Notes under the pieces: generated by a model
What the model saw: the letters and a program-made list of their open reading frames with translations, nothing else
Told to the model about the DNA's origin: nothing
Database searches by the model: none
From: Sternotherus odoratus
Lineage: Eukaryota; Chordata; Testudines; Kinosternidae
Direction: 5' to 3'
Length of the DNA: 64,000 nt
Assembly: GCA_032164245.1 (NCBI GenBank)
Contig: JAVMKO010000001.1
Location: 80,907,892 to 80,971,891, forward strand
In this document: positions 32,961 to 44,329 of the stretch, piece after piece
How positions within the stretch are numbered: position 1 is the stretch's first letter
Layout: every line of letters starts with the position of its first letter
Translations under genes and position numbers: made by a program

Positions 32961-32984
32961 TGCGGTGGGTTGTGTTGGTGATGT

Positions 32985-33945
32985 GTGTAGTTTTTGTTTG
33001 TCTCCTGGTGTATGTTTGTGTGTGGTATGGTTGATGAAAAATATTTGTGCAGGTATGTTAATGTGTGTGCTTGTGTGGTATGTATTTGTGCTTGTATGGC
33101 GGAGTATGTTTGTGTGGTGGTGGTGGTGGTTGGTATGTATTTTTATGGTATGGTGTAAGTTTTTGTGTTATGTGTGATTTGTATTTATATTTGTGTGATA
33201 TGCATGGCTGAATGATGGTATTTGTACATGTATTCATATCTTTGTGTGAGAGTTTGGTATATATTTGCATTTGTTTAATGGAGTGTGTTTGGGGGGTGTT
33301 GCATGTGGTCAAGTGGTTGATATGTGTTGTGTAATGGTGAATGTTTGTGTGGTGGTGTGTTTGTGTTTGGCATGTATTTGTGTGATGGTGTATGTTGTGT
33401 ATAGATTGCATGAGCATTTGTATGATGAGTATCTGAAAGACAGCATATGGCTGTGTATGTGTGTGTGTTTTGTGGTGGGTATGTGGTGTATGACTGAGAG
33501 AAATGGTGAGCCTCTCATTTGGTAGGTGGAGGTTGGGGTTTGTATGTGTGTGTATGAATAGGTTGGTGTGTGAGGCTTTGTGTGGGGGCTGCATCTGTCT
33601 AGGGGTGGTGTATATGTAGGAGTAGGTTGGTGTATGGGGTAAGTGTAGGGTGGTGTGTGTACGCGTAGGTTTGTGTGTGTGTAAATGTGGGTGTTGGAGT
33701 AAATTGGTGTGTGAGGTTGTATGTGTATGTGTATGGGGTTTGTGTGTATCAGTGCGTTGGTGGGTGAGGCTGTGTGTGTGTGGGTATATATATGTGGTGT
33801 ATGTGTATCAGCAAGTTGGTGTGTGAGGCTGCGTGTATGGCGTGTGTGTAGGGGTGTGTGCTTGTGCACAGTAAATTGGCATGGGGGGGTTGTGCAGGCA
33901 GTGTGTGGGTGGGATTATGAGTGTGTCTGTGTGTATAGGGGTGTA
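32985..33945. repeat. TG-rich degenerate minisatellite
   Basis: Nearly 1 kb of GTGTGT/GTATGT-rich DNA with recurring GTTGGTGTGTGAGGCT-like motifs (near 33560, 33705, 33760 and 33812). It is a strand mirror in composition to the CA-rich array at 29845. Confidence 0.75.
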
Positions 33946-34330
33946 GTTATACTTTGCCCCTGTGGGGATCAATCAGACAGCAGACCCTCCCTGTACCCAC
34001 CCTGCCAGGTACTGGCTCACTCCTGTCACTGGTGGGGCTGCTCAGGCCTTCGAATAGAAGCCACGTTCCCCCCCATGCTTCAAGGCTCTTTCCCTCAGAC
34101 CGTCTGTCTGCCCCTCTGTCTATGTCCGCTTGTCTCGTCCCATGAGCGCTGACATGCCCCTGCTAGGTTACACCCTGCATTGCCTGTGGACTCAGCAGCT
34201 GTGCATCTCACTCCTTCTCTCTCTGTCTTATGCGCGCGCACACGCACACGCTCTGGATAGTCATCTGTGGTATATTCGGTTGCCATTGGAAACCTAAGAA
34301 AGAAGTGTATATCCCCTCCAAGTCTTAGGC

Positions 34331-34359
34331 TGTTTTTTCCCCCTCCCCGTTCCTTGCAG
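34331..34359 (+). other. Splice acceptor with long pyrimidine tract
   Basis: A tract of almost only T and C is followed by CCTTGCAG. It is among the cleanest acceptor-like sequences I found in the window. Confidence 0.5.
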
Positions 34360-34547
34360 AAGGCGAAGGACTTTTGCAATGAAACTGTGGCAGCTTTTGT
34401 CCATCAAAGAGCCGGAGTGATGAGCCACCGCCTGTTCTTCTGTGCGACTGAAAGAGTCCGTTCTCTAGCTCCGAGGGGAGGGAGGGGGCGCGGATTTACC
34501 TGCCCCTATTTCCACGCACCCCGGCATTCACAGCACAGCTGCCCGAG
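34360..34547 (+). other. Candidate internal 5' exon (188 bp)
   Basis: A pyrimidine-rich tract from about 34331 ends in TTGCAG, and the exon would begin at 34360. It ends at 34547 with GAG before GTAAGA. Both sites match vertebrate consensus well, and the interval is richer in CpG than its flanks. It contains a 13-codon ORF from an ATG at 34379 that stops with TGA at 34418-34420. That stop overlaps a second ATG at 34420, whose frame stays open through the donor (42 full codons, basic and arginine/glycine-rich). The exon could be 5' UTR with an upstream ORF, or the start of a coding region. It may splice to the CpG-island donor at 13020, about 21 kb upstream. I do not recognise the peptide. Confidence 0.5.
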
Positions 34548-35792
34548 GTAAGAAAACCTCATTGTGTGTCTGGGTCTCTCTCTGTGTCCGTCGGTCCCCA
34601 GAGGTGGGGGTGGGAAGGCTGGGTTTCTGCAACATTGTTGGTTGAATCTCTTCTCAAACTGATACCCATGGTCAGGGGCTGATGTCACCCCCCCCCCCCC
34701 ATCGCAGCATCGCATGCATGGCTCAGGAGGGGCCTTTTGCAAATCTGTAGGAGGAAGCTGTGTAGGTTTGCTGCATGTAATCCGAAGCGTTCTGTCTCTC
34801 CCCTCCTCCCCACATATGCCTCTCTCTCTCTTCCTCTGGCTCCCCTCTCCCCCCATTTCTCGGTGGAAGGGACAGAGATTTTTACATTGCTTAGCAAAGA
34901 GGCAGGGTGCAGACTATGATGCAGCCGCCCTCTGTCCCTGTGCACCCTCGTGTGATGTTAGGGGTGCACTTGGCTACTAGAGATAGGGCTCGCTTACGGG
35001 TGGAGGCGCTGTCCTCCGTCATGTCCGGGCGCTCCATCTCTTAGAACACCAGATCGGTCCTGGGAGGCCTCCTGGAGCTGGGGATAGAGCCCAAGAGTCC
35101 TGACTCCGAGCCCCTCCGCTCCAACCCATTAGACCTCACTCCCCTCTCAGTGCTAGGGAGGGGACCTAGGAGTCCTGGCTCCCAGACCCGCCCCCCACTT
35201 TAACTCAGCTTGGGCACATTCCGTCTCTGAGCAGCCCCGCATAGCTTTCGCAGGTGGTGTGGTGCTGACAGTGCTGTCTGTCACTACCTACACCACGCTC
35301 CTTCTCCCTGTACCCCGGCATAGGGATGTTGTGCTGGGCATGCTCCAGTGCCCAGCATAGAGAATGGAGGGTGGCACTGTGCTGACCTTCATTACCAGAC
35401 CCAGACCAGATGGAGCTATGGGGCGCTACACTCCTGGGAGTCATGCCCTCATTAGCTGGATGGGCTCCATCTCCCAGGGCAGATGCCAGGGGCTGCCGTG
35501 TTGCTGGGAGATACGTCCTCCTTATCCCACTCTGCCTGGCGTTGTGGGACCCAGGGGTACTAGTGGCACTATTTCCAGCTTGGCAATGGGTTGCGCCATG
35601 CTGTGGGAGCTGTTGTCCCTAGTGTGGCACTGCCGTAGGAAGGGGGTGTTGAGTTGTTGTCTTTCATGGCTTCTGACTCCCAACGGGCTCTTGAAAAATA
35701 AGTGGGAACTTTGTGGCTAGGCCCACAGCCCTTAGGATAGGAGCAGGGAGTGCTGTGGTGCTGAGAGGGCTGTTCCTACTCTGGTGGTCGGA
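34548..35792. other. No gene seen downstream of the candidate exon; SINE-derived and old repeat DNA
   Basis: 34687-34700 is a C run. 35060-35210 carries antisense MIR-derived motifs (CCAAGAGTCCTGACTCC, AGGAGTCCTGGCTCCCAG). 35390-35790 has loose relatives of the 41-bp minisatellite that follows (GTCCCTAGTGTGGCAC). Confidence 0.45.
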
Positions 35793-36510
35793 AGCACTGT
35801 CCCTGTGGTGCTAGGGGGCACCATGCAACTGATGGGACTGTCCCTGTGGTGTGTGGGGGGCACTCTGCGGCTGACGGGACTGTCCCCGTGGCACTAGGGG
35901 GTGCCCTGAGGCTGACGGGACTGTCCCCGTGGCACTAGGGGGCGCCCTGAGGCTGACGGGACTGTCCCCGTGGCTCTCAGAAGCGCCCTGCGGCTGAGGG
36001 GAGTGTCCCCGTGGAACTAGGGGGCGCCCTGCGGCTGACGGGACTGTCCCCGTGGCACTAGGGGGCGCCCTGAGGCTGACGGGACTGTCCCCGTGGCTCT
36101 CAGAAGCGCCCTGCGGCTGACGGGACTGTCCCCGTGGAACTAGGGGGCGCCCTGCGGCTGACGGGACTGTCCCCGTGGCACTAGGGGGCGCCCTGAGGCT
36201 GACGGGACTGTCCCCGTGGCTCTCAGAAGCGCCCTGCGGCTGAGGGGAGTGTCCCCGTGGAACTAGGGGGCGCCCTGCGGCTGACGGGACTGTCCCCGTG
36301 GCACTAGGGGGCGCCCTGCGGCTGACGGGACTGTCCCCGTGGCACTAGGGGGTGCCCTGCGGCTGACGGGACTGTCCCCGTGGCACTAGGGGGCGCCCTG
36401 AGGCTGACGGGACTGTCCCCGTGGCACTAGGGGGCGCCCCACACCTTAAGGGACTGTCCCCGTGGCTCTCAGAAGCGCCCTGCGGCTGACGGGACTGTCC
36501 CCGTGGCGCT
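35793..36510 (+). repeat. 41-bp minisatellite with CTCF-like motifs and 123-bp higher-order repeat
   Basis: About 17.5 units of 41 bp (one of 42). The consensus contains GGGACTGTCCCCGTGG then CACTAGGGGGCGCCCTG. Unit starts are 35793 (degenerate), 35834, then every 41 bp from 35876 to 36491. A three-unit block (variants CTCTCAGAAG, AACTAGGGGG, CACTAGGGGG) repeats from 35958, 36081 and 36204, giving a 123-bp higher-order repeat. Eleven units carry (C/A)ACTAGGGGG(C/T)G, which matches most of the CTCF core consensus CCASYAGRKGGC. Four units have lost it. Confidence 0.93.
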
Positions 36511-38299
36511 ATGGTCCCAGCTGGATTAGGGAAGTGTGCTGCTGGAGGTGATATCCCGAGCATGGGTGTTGGGGGCATCATACTGCAGGAGAGGCTGTTC
36601 CTATGTGCCCCCAGGGGATGCTGTGCTGTTGGAGGTAATATCCCCAGCGTGGCACTAGGGGCCAATGTGCTGCATGAGGGGCTGTCCATATCTTAACCTC
36701 ATTTCATCTCCCAGCTGCCGGTGGATGAGTCGTTAGCTATGTTTCACTATATTTCCTGTGTGTGTGTCTGGCGGAGGGGGTAGGGGGCAGGGTGTTATGT
36801 GCTACATGACTCCAGTCCCTTTCTACAGCCTCTTATCACAGACAGCCTCTCAACCCGCTCCCAGTCCCACCCTAGCTACACAGTACTCAGCCTTTAATGT
36901 GTATTTGATTGGTATGTTTTCCTTCCATATATCATGAGCACCTTCCCCTGTGGCTTTTCTCCTCAGTAAATCCCATCCCCATTAGCATTTATCTTCCCCG
37001 CTCCAAGCCCCCTCGGTCCCTGTGGAATGGGAGGGGCTTTCATTAACAGGTGGGATGTCTGTGAATTTTCTCACAGGCTGACAGTACTTCCAGGCAATCT
37101 TTCCCCCAGATCCTTCTTGTTCACACTTCTCTAGAGGGTGATGACTTTCTTGCTGATCTGTTGTTGTTCCCTGTCTTGGGCCTGAGCGGGCCTTTGAGGT
37201 GGGACCCGGAGGAGTGAGCAGAGAGCTCTCTGCTACGGATATCATTGCTTTTGGTCACAAAAAGCCAGCTCCCTGTGAGGTGGAAAATCAGAAGCCGTTC
37301 AATGCCGGTCAAATGACACAGCATCCTGGGGCACTGCTTTGGCAGTGACTCAGCGAGAAGAGCCCCTCATCCTGACTCCTGCAGACCCCTGCGTGTAGCA
37401 CCACTCACCCCAGGGCTATGTAGGCCATCAGGACGACTGCCTCCTGCTGGGCTGTGGACACCAGCTTCGGTAACTCTGCGTCCTCTAGCACCAGGCTGGA
37501 GTATTGGGGTCCGCGCTGAGTGGGGGGCAATTCCCCCTGCCTTTCTATGAGCTCAGCTTAGCTGCGTTGGAAATGGAGCAAAACATGTGAAATGAGGGGT
37601 TAAACGTTGAGCAGCTGTATTTACGCGAGCAGGTTATTTCTGGTGCATGGGAGGCAGGTGGGAAGTTGGGAGGTAGAAGGGCTGGAACACACAGGCCCTG
37701 GGAATTGTGGGATAGCATTGGACTGTCCAGCCTTGAGCCTGGCATCACGTGCTTGGGCTAAGTCCCCAAAGTGGGCAGGCTGAGACATTCACTGGTGCAG
37801 AACGCGGGCACGCGCTAGGCCCCCCCGCCGAGTCAGCAAGCCCGTGTTCTGAGAGTACATGTCCCAAGGCTTTGTGTGTGGATGATAGGGGCATCTTGGC
37901 TCAAACCTGTATTAGAGCCCACATCAGACCTTCACCTTAGAGAGAAGAGCATCTCCTGCCGGATTACAGAAATACCTCCCCCTGGGCTTTCCCCAAAGGG
38001 CTGGTCAGTGCGAGAGAGTGGTGCTGCCCCAGTGAGAGCCCCCAAATCCGGCTGACTGGTGGGGGTCAGGGACGTTGTCTCCACTTCAGCTCAGGGGAGT
38101 CCCCTTGGCAATTGCTACTCAGAAGGGGAAGCAACGCAGGTGTTGACTGTAGGGGTCTTCCTTTATACCCCCAAGACCAGAAGGTCAGAAGGTTGGGGAT
38201 GGTGTTTCCATTGTGCTTCCCCCACTCGGGTGAGGTAGGGGCCTGGAATCAGTTTCCTCAGTGAAGTCAGGAGACAACATGAAGTACTGGAAGGAATGA
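36511..38299. other. No gene seen; minisatellite edge and unique sequence
   Basis: 36511-36690 contains decayed relatives of the 41-bp unit (CCCCAGCGTGGCACTAGGGG). The rest is unique-looking; 37230-37330 is a low-repeat patch. No supported exon. Confidence 0.4.
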
Positions 38300-38465
38300 G
38301 GATGGGAAATAGACACTCCGGAGTTCTGCTCTCTGCTCTGGGAGGTCCCTTACCTGGGGGAAAAAACCAAACAAACCTCTCTGTGCCTCAGTTTCCCCAT
38401 CTGTGACATAGGGATGGCAATGACTGGCTTACATGTGAGGCTTTGGTAATGTCTGCAAAGTAGGA
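38300..38465 (+). repeat. MIR-like SINE
   Basis: CTCTGTGCCTCAGTTTCCC and ATCTGTGACATAGGGATGG mark the MIR core and its downstream part, with a short A-rich insertion just upstream. Confidence 0.65.
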
Positions 38466-38859
38466 ATGCTGTGGGCTAGGGGGAGATGAACAGGAGAGAT
38501 GGCTACTCCCCCCTCCAGGAAACTGATTTGGGTGGCACCATCCTGGGTAAGGGGATGCAGCAGGGATGTGGAGGAGAATCCCTAATGGAAAGTCTGCTGT
38601 GTGCGAGGGCTGAAGCAGTGAGGCTCTCAAGTCTCTGCCTGTTTGCAGAGTGAAAGGGAGTTTGTGGCCTTGCACTTTGGAAACAGAATGAGAAATCACT
38701 GACGATGGACAGACGTCTTAACTGGGTCTAACCGAGCGGGCATGCGATGTGTGCCCCAAAAAAGCCAGGTAGAGGGCATGACTGGAGCTGCATCAACCCT
38801 GCCCCACATGTGTTGCTGGGGATGCAGAGCATGGGACCAAGATACACCCGGGGACAGAG

Positions 38860-39190
38860 CCACACATAACAGAGAGAGAGAAGGTACCCACCCACCCAGG
38901 GAGAAGGACACGATGGGAGAGAAAGGTATAGGAGTGGAAGGGAGAGGAACACGGGGAAACGGGGAGAAAAGCCTAGTGATGGGGGGAAAAAGAGATGCAG
39001 AAAGATGCACAGCAGAGAGAGAGGGGGAGTGAAACACAGCAGGAAGCGGAGAGCTACATGGCAGAGAGGGAAGGGGAGTGAAGGAAGAGGCAGATACCTA
39101 GTGAAGAGGCAGCAGTATAACAAAGGGCGGGAAGGTTTGGGCGTAAGAGAGAACAAGAGAAAAGGAAGGAAGAGAGAGAATGAGAGAGCA
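38860..39190 (+). repeat. Purine-rich (GA) low-complexity tract
   Basis: About 330 bp of GAGAGAGG/GGGGAGTGAA-type DNA with loosely repeated GGGGAGTGAAACACAGCAGG and GGGGAGTGAAGGAAGAGGC motifs. Frames through it are charged low complexity. Confidence 0.65.
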
Positions 39191-41560
39191 GGTGAGGCCA
39201 TGGACCGCCTTGCTGAGAAGCCCAGTGTGGGGGTCAGTTATCCATTTCTCCCGCATTACACAAAGATTACAGTTGGGAGGCAGACATGGAGGAGATGGCA
39301 GCCCAGTACTTTTACCCAACAACCTTTGTTCTGGACACACCAGCTCACGTGAGCAGCCGAGGGCCATATCGTCCAAGAAGGCAACTAGTAGTGAGCGGGA
39401 TGAGACTGAATCTGCGCCATTGGCTGCTCCTCTCCCAGGCATCTCCCCAGCTCGGAGAGTTAGTGGGAATCTCCTGAGACTCCAGGCAGCTGGTTCTAAT
39501 CCTGCTTCTGTTCGGCTTTGTCCTGTGCTCTGAGTAGGGAGGTCGGAGGCACTGCTGGCAGACCCCTCCCTAGTGTCCTCTGCCGTGCCACCTGCTGGTT
39601 GTCGCAAAGGAAATGGCAGGAAATAATCAACAAGCAGAGTAAACTAGTCAGTGAAACTCAGAGGAGGAAGACCCCTCTCTCCCCCATATTTGATATTGTA
39701 ATGAAGTGGCTAGGATGTGAGTTCAAGCTGCCCTTTACTGGATCAGAACTGTCCAACTGTGTGTCAAAGACCATAACACCCAGTGGAGATTCTCCTTTAG
39801 CTCATGTGGCAGGAGCCTGGAATTTTGGAGCAGGACCAAGTCCCGTCCCTTATGGTGCCGTGAAATCCTGCACTGCTGTGATGTGTAGCATAAGTGACAA
39901 CTGTGAAGTGAGTGGCTCTGGCTTGGTGGCCACAGATTTGCCTCAATATGTGTGAACAGCTGCTTCTGTGCTTCCAGACAGCTCCCAGATAATAGACAGG
40001 GCCACAGTCCCAGGCTGGCTGGCCCTCTGAGGCAAGTCGGGCTCAGCTGTCAGCCTCACTGGTAAACTATGGGCTAATTAGCGGCCCCAGTGGGAGTAAT
40101 GGGGCTTAATGAGACAGACTGACCCTAGCTGTGGTGATGGAGCAGGGAGAGCTGGGAACACAGTGCAGGAAGGAAGAACAAGGGGAGTTCCCCTGAGGAA
40201 GTCAAGCTGAGGCACCACAGGGAGCAGGATAGGCTCCTGTAAGTGTGAGGGGATGCCCTGAATTAAGGGCTAGAGACACCCACAGGTAGGTGCCTGTGGG
40301 GGAACCATGAGTTAGGGCCTACAAAGAACAGGGAGATTCTCAGATGTAAACAGCTTGAGTCCCCATCCATGGGAAGCAGAGGGAGAATCCTGCAGGGGAA
40401 TCTGTGCCGGGGCCAGGAAGCAGAGGGTTTCAGTCGAGCCTGAGAGTGGCAGAACGGTAAGTGCGGACATTGTAACATTAAGTTGGACCTCTCCAGTTAC
40501 CGACTGGCCTGAGGGCTGAGACACAGAAGTAGTTGGGAGGAGACCCTGGCTGGGACTAGCCATTGTGAGGCCAAGGGGGTCTGAGAGGCAGAGCCCCTCC
40601 AATGCCCAATCCAGGGGCAAGGGGACGTCATGAGGGGAAGACCCGCGTGTACAGCCCCATTAACATACATCATCAAGGTCTACAGTGGATGGTTGATCAC
40701 AATGACAACTGGTTACACACTCAAAGCACAGCCTCAGAAATCCTAGCTTGATATCGTCCCTAGGAAACACAACAGTGGGAATTAAGTCTCTTGTAGGTTC
40801 ACTCTGGGATCCCTGATGGAGTGGTGTGCTCTGAAGGGACCTGGAGGCCCATGTTCATGTATATTATGGAGGGGCAAGTGTGTTGAGATCTGAGCTGTGT
40901 GGAGCTGCAGCATGTGAATTGGGTGTGTTGTGTGTGAATGTTTGTGTATTCATGTGCAGGCTGTTGTATGTCAGATACGTGGTTCATGTGACCATGTGCT
41001 TGCATGTGTGTGTGTGTGGGTTGGCTTCCCTGCAGGAGGGTGGTAATCAGACATACAAACCCAGGTGTTCTGGGGGCTTGTGCCCTGGGGATTGTCTTAC
41101 ACCTGTGTGCTTTGGCATGTGTGTGTTAGCCTGATCTGATCCCCAGGACCCTTTGAAGTTAGTATGAGCACTGAGAAGGCAGTGAGCAGTGCTGGCATTG
41201 AGAGAGGGATACTTGGATAATGGGGCTTCTCACTTGAGTTCCCAGCATTTCCCATCCTATTTTATGTCTCTTGGCTGATTCAGAGCTGAAAGGCAATCAG
41301 TGTAGCTAACAGCTCAGCATTGTTCATCTCCCTCTCTGATTTACTCCTTTTCATCCTCTCTGGGTTTCATCTCCTCCCAGGTTCACACAGCCCTCGGCAT
41401 TCAGATCAGTTTCTCTTCCTTGAGCCCTGGGCTGTAGATAGTCAAACCTTCGCTCCCCAGCCCTGAAACCTCCAGCGAGAGGGCCAGGGTCAGGCTGGAG
41501 CGCACTAGAAATGAACAGAGCCAAGCAGGGAAAGAGAACAAGGCAGGTTTGGGATGGAGG
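39191..41560. other. No gene seen; possible old SINE
   Basis: 39760-39930 has a weak tRNA-SINE-like stretch (TTTAGCTCATGTGGCAGG). 40860-41130 is TG-rich. The rest is unique-looking. Confidence 0.35.
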
Positions 41561-41589
41561 TTATGCGGGGAAATCCATACTGATCACCC

Positions 41590-43330
41590 TCAAATGCTTT
41601 GTGAATTTAAAGTGATTCAGTGTCCCAGTCCCAAGGATGTTGCTGAGAAGCTAAAAGATTCCTTTTGTGTCAGTCTTCACAGCTGGGAGTATTGGGGAGA
41701 TTTCTACTGTTCTTGCCTGGTAACAAAGATGAGGAACTTTCATATACGGAGGTGTCAAGAGAAGATGTGCTGGAACAAACTAATAATTTAAAAATCAGTG
41801 TCACCTGCGCCAGATGGTGCATCCAAGAGTTCAGAAGGAGCTTAGGTATGAAGCTGCCGAGCTGCTAACAAAAACATGCAATCTCTCATTACTGACAGCC
41901 ACGGTAGCAGAGGGTAGCAAATGTTGTACCTATATTTAAAGAAGGCTTTAGTGGTGATCCGGGGAATTATAGACCAGTGAGCTTTACAGCTGAACCTGGC
42001 AAATTGACTGAAACAACAATAAAAAGCTATGTTGATGATATCCGATAGGGTCTAACCAGAACAGTTTCTGCAAAGCAAACCTGGGTCTCCCTAATCCCTT
42101 AGCCCTGGTCTACACTGGGAGGGAGGGGGATCAACCTAAGATACGGGAATAATGTAGCTGAAGTCGACGTATGTGGATCGACTTACCGGGGTGTCTTCAC
42201 GGCTCTGAGTGAACTGCTGCCGCTCCCCAGTTGACTCTGCCTGCACCTCTTGCGACGGTAGAGTTCCGGAGTCGATGGGAGAGTGCTCAGGGATCGATTT
42301 ATCGTGTCTAGACTAGACGCGATAAATCAATCCCCGACTGATCGATCGCTACCCACCAATCCCGCAAGTAGTGTAGACCTGGCCTTAGAATTCTTTAAAT
42401 GTGTCAATAAAGTAGTGGATAAAGAGAACAGGTTGACAATTTATTTAGACTTTCAAAGGGCCTTTGACACATGCTACTAAAGAAGCTTGGGATGAGAGGC
42501 CAAATATTGGCATGGTCATTAACTGGCTGGGAGACTAAACCAAGGAATAGGATTAAATTATCAGTTTTCATTGTGGCAGAAGGTTAAGAGTGGGGTAACC
42601 TCATGATTCTGTACTACGTGCTATCGTTATTAATGATCCGGAAAGAGGTAGTGAGGCAGAAAACATTTGCAGGTGGCACAAAGTTATTTAGGTTAGTCTG
42701 GACCAGAGAGGGCTGTGAGGATGTTCAGAGAGACCTAACCAAGCTAGGTGAATGGGCAACGCAATGGCAAATGAAATTCAGTGTTGATAAATGCAAAGTA
42801 ATGCACAACAGAGCGGAAGATCTAAACTACTTGTGCACCTCATAAGGTTCTAAATTAACTGTGTCCGTCTACAAAAGGGACTATGGCTTCATTGTAGACA
42901 GTTAAATGAAAACCTCCGCTCAATATGCAGATGCATTCAAAAAATCAAACCGGATGTTAGGCTGCATAAGGAATGGGATAGAGAATACTACAGAAAACAT
43001 TATGCTTTATATAAGTCAGTGGTGTAGCCTCCTCTTGAATACTGTAAGCAATGCTGGTCACCCTGTCTCACAAAGGACCGTGCAGAATTAGAGGAGGTTC
43101 AGAGGATGATCCAGGGGCTGGAAGCTCTTTCATATGAAGAAAGGTTGAGATTGTTCACCTATAAAAGGAAGATTAATAAAGGGGGATGTGATTAAACTTT
43201 ATAAAACAGTGACTGGTCTAGAGATGGTAGCTCGGGAGCTTCTGTCCTCCCTGTCCCATCCCACAAGAGCAAGGGGCCCTACAATGAAACTGAAGGTGGC
43301 AAATTCAAAACCAATAAAGGAAATAGTTTT
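41590..43330 (+). pseudogene. CR1 LINE reverse-transcriptase remnant, interrupted
   Basis: The + strand shows CR1 protein pieces in order in different frames: a segment upstream of the polymerase, RT motif YLDFQRAFDT (about 42440), then FAGGTKLF (about 42665) where active CR1 has FADDTKL, then GEWATQWQMKFSVDKCKVMH. Several frameshifts and stops separate them. The catalytic aspartates of the FADD box are replaced by glycines, so the copy is dead regardless of the stops. A TIR element is inserted at 42103-42382. The 3' UTR is partly missing. Confidence 0.8.
42103..42382 (+). mobile_element. TIR transposon nested in CR1 (280 bp)
   Basis: The left end CCCTGGTCTACACT and the right end AGTGTAGACCTGG are near-perfect inverted repeats, flanked by CCTTAG at 42097-42102 and 42383-42388. 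The CR1 sequence resumes on the other side. Inside is a hairpin: GATTTATCGTGTCTA (42295-42309) pairs with TAGACGCGATAAATC (42313-42327). I recall the CCTGGTCTACAC end from turtle genomes; superfamily is uncertain (hAT- or Harbinger-like). Confidence 0.8.
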
Positions 43331-43339
43331 TCACACAGT

Positions 43340-43675
43340 ACACCAGTAGACTGTTGCTCTTCTTGGGGCAAGCAGGCTGTGAGCCACTTTGTTGCCAGCA
43401 GTCTCCAGCTTGAGGGCGTCTTGCCTGTGCCAGCAGGGTGTTAGCTGCCTAATACAACCAGCCTGTCAGCCACTCAGGCGCTCTCCCCTGGGCTGTACGG
43501 GCCCTGCCTTTGCCCTGCAGGTTGACTATGAAGGCTCCCCAGCCTCTGAGCCTTCAAAGTGTCCCCCTGTGGTGTCCAGCCCCTTATCACTGGATACCCC
43601 CAGAAATCCCAGGCTCTCTATTCCCCAGGGAAAAGTGTACCCCAGTTCAGCAGTTTTACCTCAGCTCACTGCTCC
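43340..43675. other. Unassigned insert between two CR1 fragments
   Basis: About 330 bp without CR1 similarity. It may be an LTR scrap (GGTGTCCAGCCCCTTATCAC-type sequence recalled from turtle repeats), but no target duplication was found. Confidence 0.3.
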
Positions 43676-43680
43676 TGTGG

Positions 43681-44086
43681 GTGACTGGGTAACAAAATGG
43701 CAGATGAAATTCAATGTTGATAAATGCAAAGTAATGCACCCTGGAAAACATTAATCCCAACGACACGTATAAAATGATGGGTATAAATTGGCTGTTACCA
43801 CTCAAGAGCGAGATCTTGGAGTCATTGTGGGTAGTTCTCTGAAAACATCCACTCAATGTACAGCGGCCGTCAAAAAAGCAAACCGAATGTTGGGAATCCT
43901 CAAGAAAAGGATCGATGATAAGACAGAAAATAGCATATCGCCACTATATAAATCCATGGCACGCCCACATCTTGAATATAGCGTGCAGATGTGGTCACCC
44001 CATCTCCAAAAAAGATACATTGGAGTTGGGAAAAGTTCAGAAAAGGGCAGCGAAAATGATGAGGGGTCTGGCTGCTCAGATCTCTC
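43681..44086 (+). pseudogene. Second CR1 LINE fragment
   Basis: GDWVTKWQMKFNVDKCKVMH and TTQERDLGVIVGSSLKTS are CR1 post-RT segments, separated by a frameshift near 43755. It overlaps in content with the preceding CR1 copy, so it is a separate insertion or a duplication. No 3' tail is visible. Confidence 0.75.
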
Positions 44087-44329
44087 TAGCCAAAGGGAAA
44101 TAGACTCTCGAGACCGTCTTGTCCTCCTCTTTCTTTACCCCTCGTTTGGATTTCATGCACTGAAGTACCTTGCTCTGCAGGAGCTCCCTGATTCTTTGAT
44201 GACTCACTCAGAGTTGCTTCCATTGGAAATGAAAAGGGGTCAGACCTAAGCATCAATATTTCACCTTTTCCAGAGGTGAAAGGCTCTGATACCACTGGAG
44301 GTAATTTTGGAATGCTTAGAAATGTCCAT

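Noticed and set aside
33058..33869. His/Thr-rich open frames of 178 and 186 codons
   Set aside because: They are translations of a TG-rich minisatellite.
35793..36510. CRISPR array
   Set aside because: Units are contiguous without unique spacers, and the window is vertebrate. It is a minisatellite.
39760..39930. tRNA gene
   Set aside because: TTTAGCTCATGTGGCAGG resembles an A box, but no B box or cloverleaf follows. At best it is an old tRNA-derived SINE.
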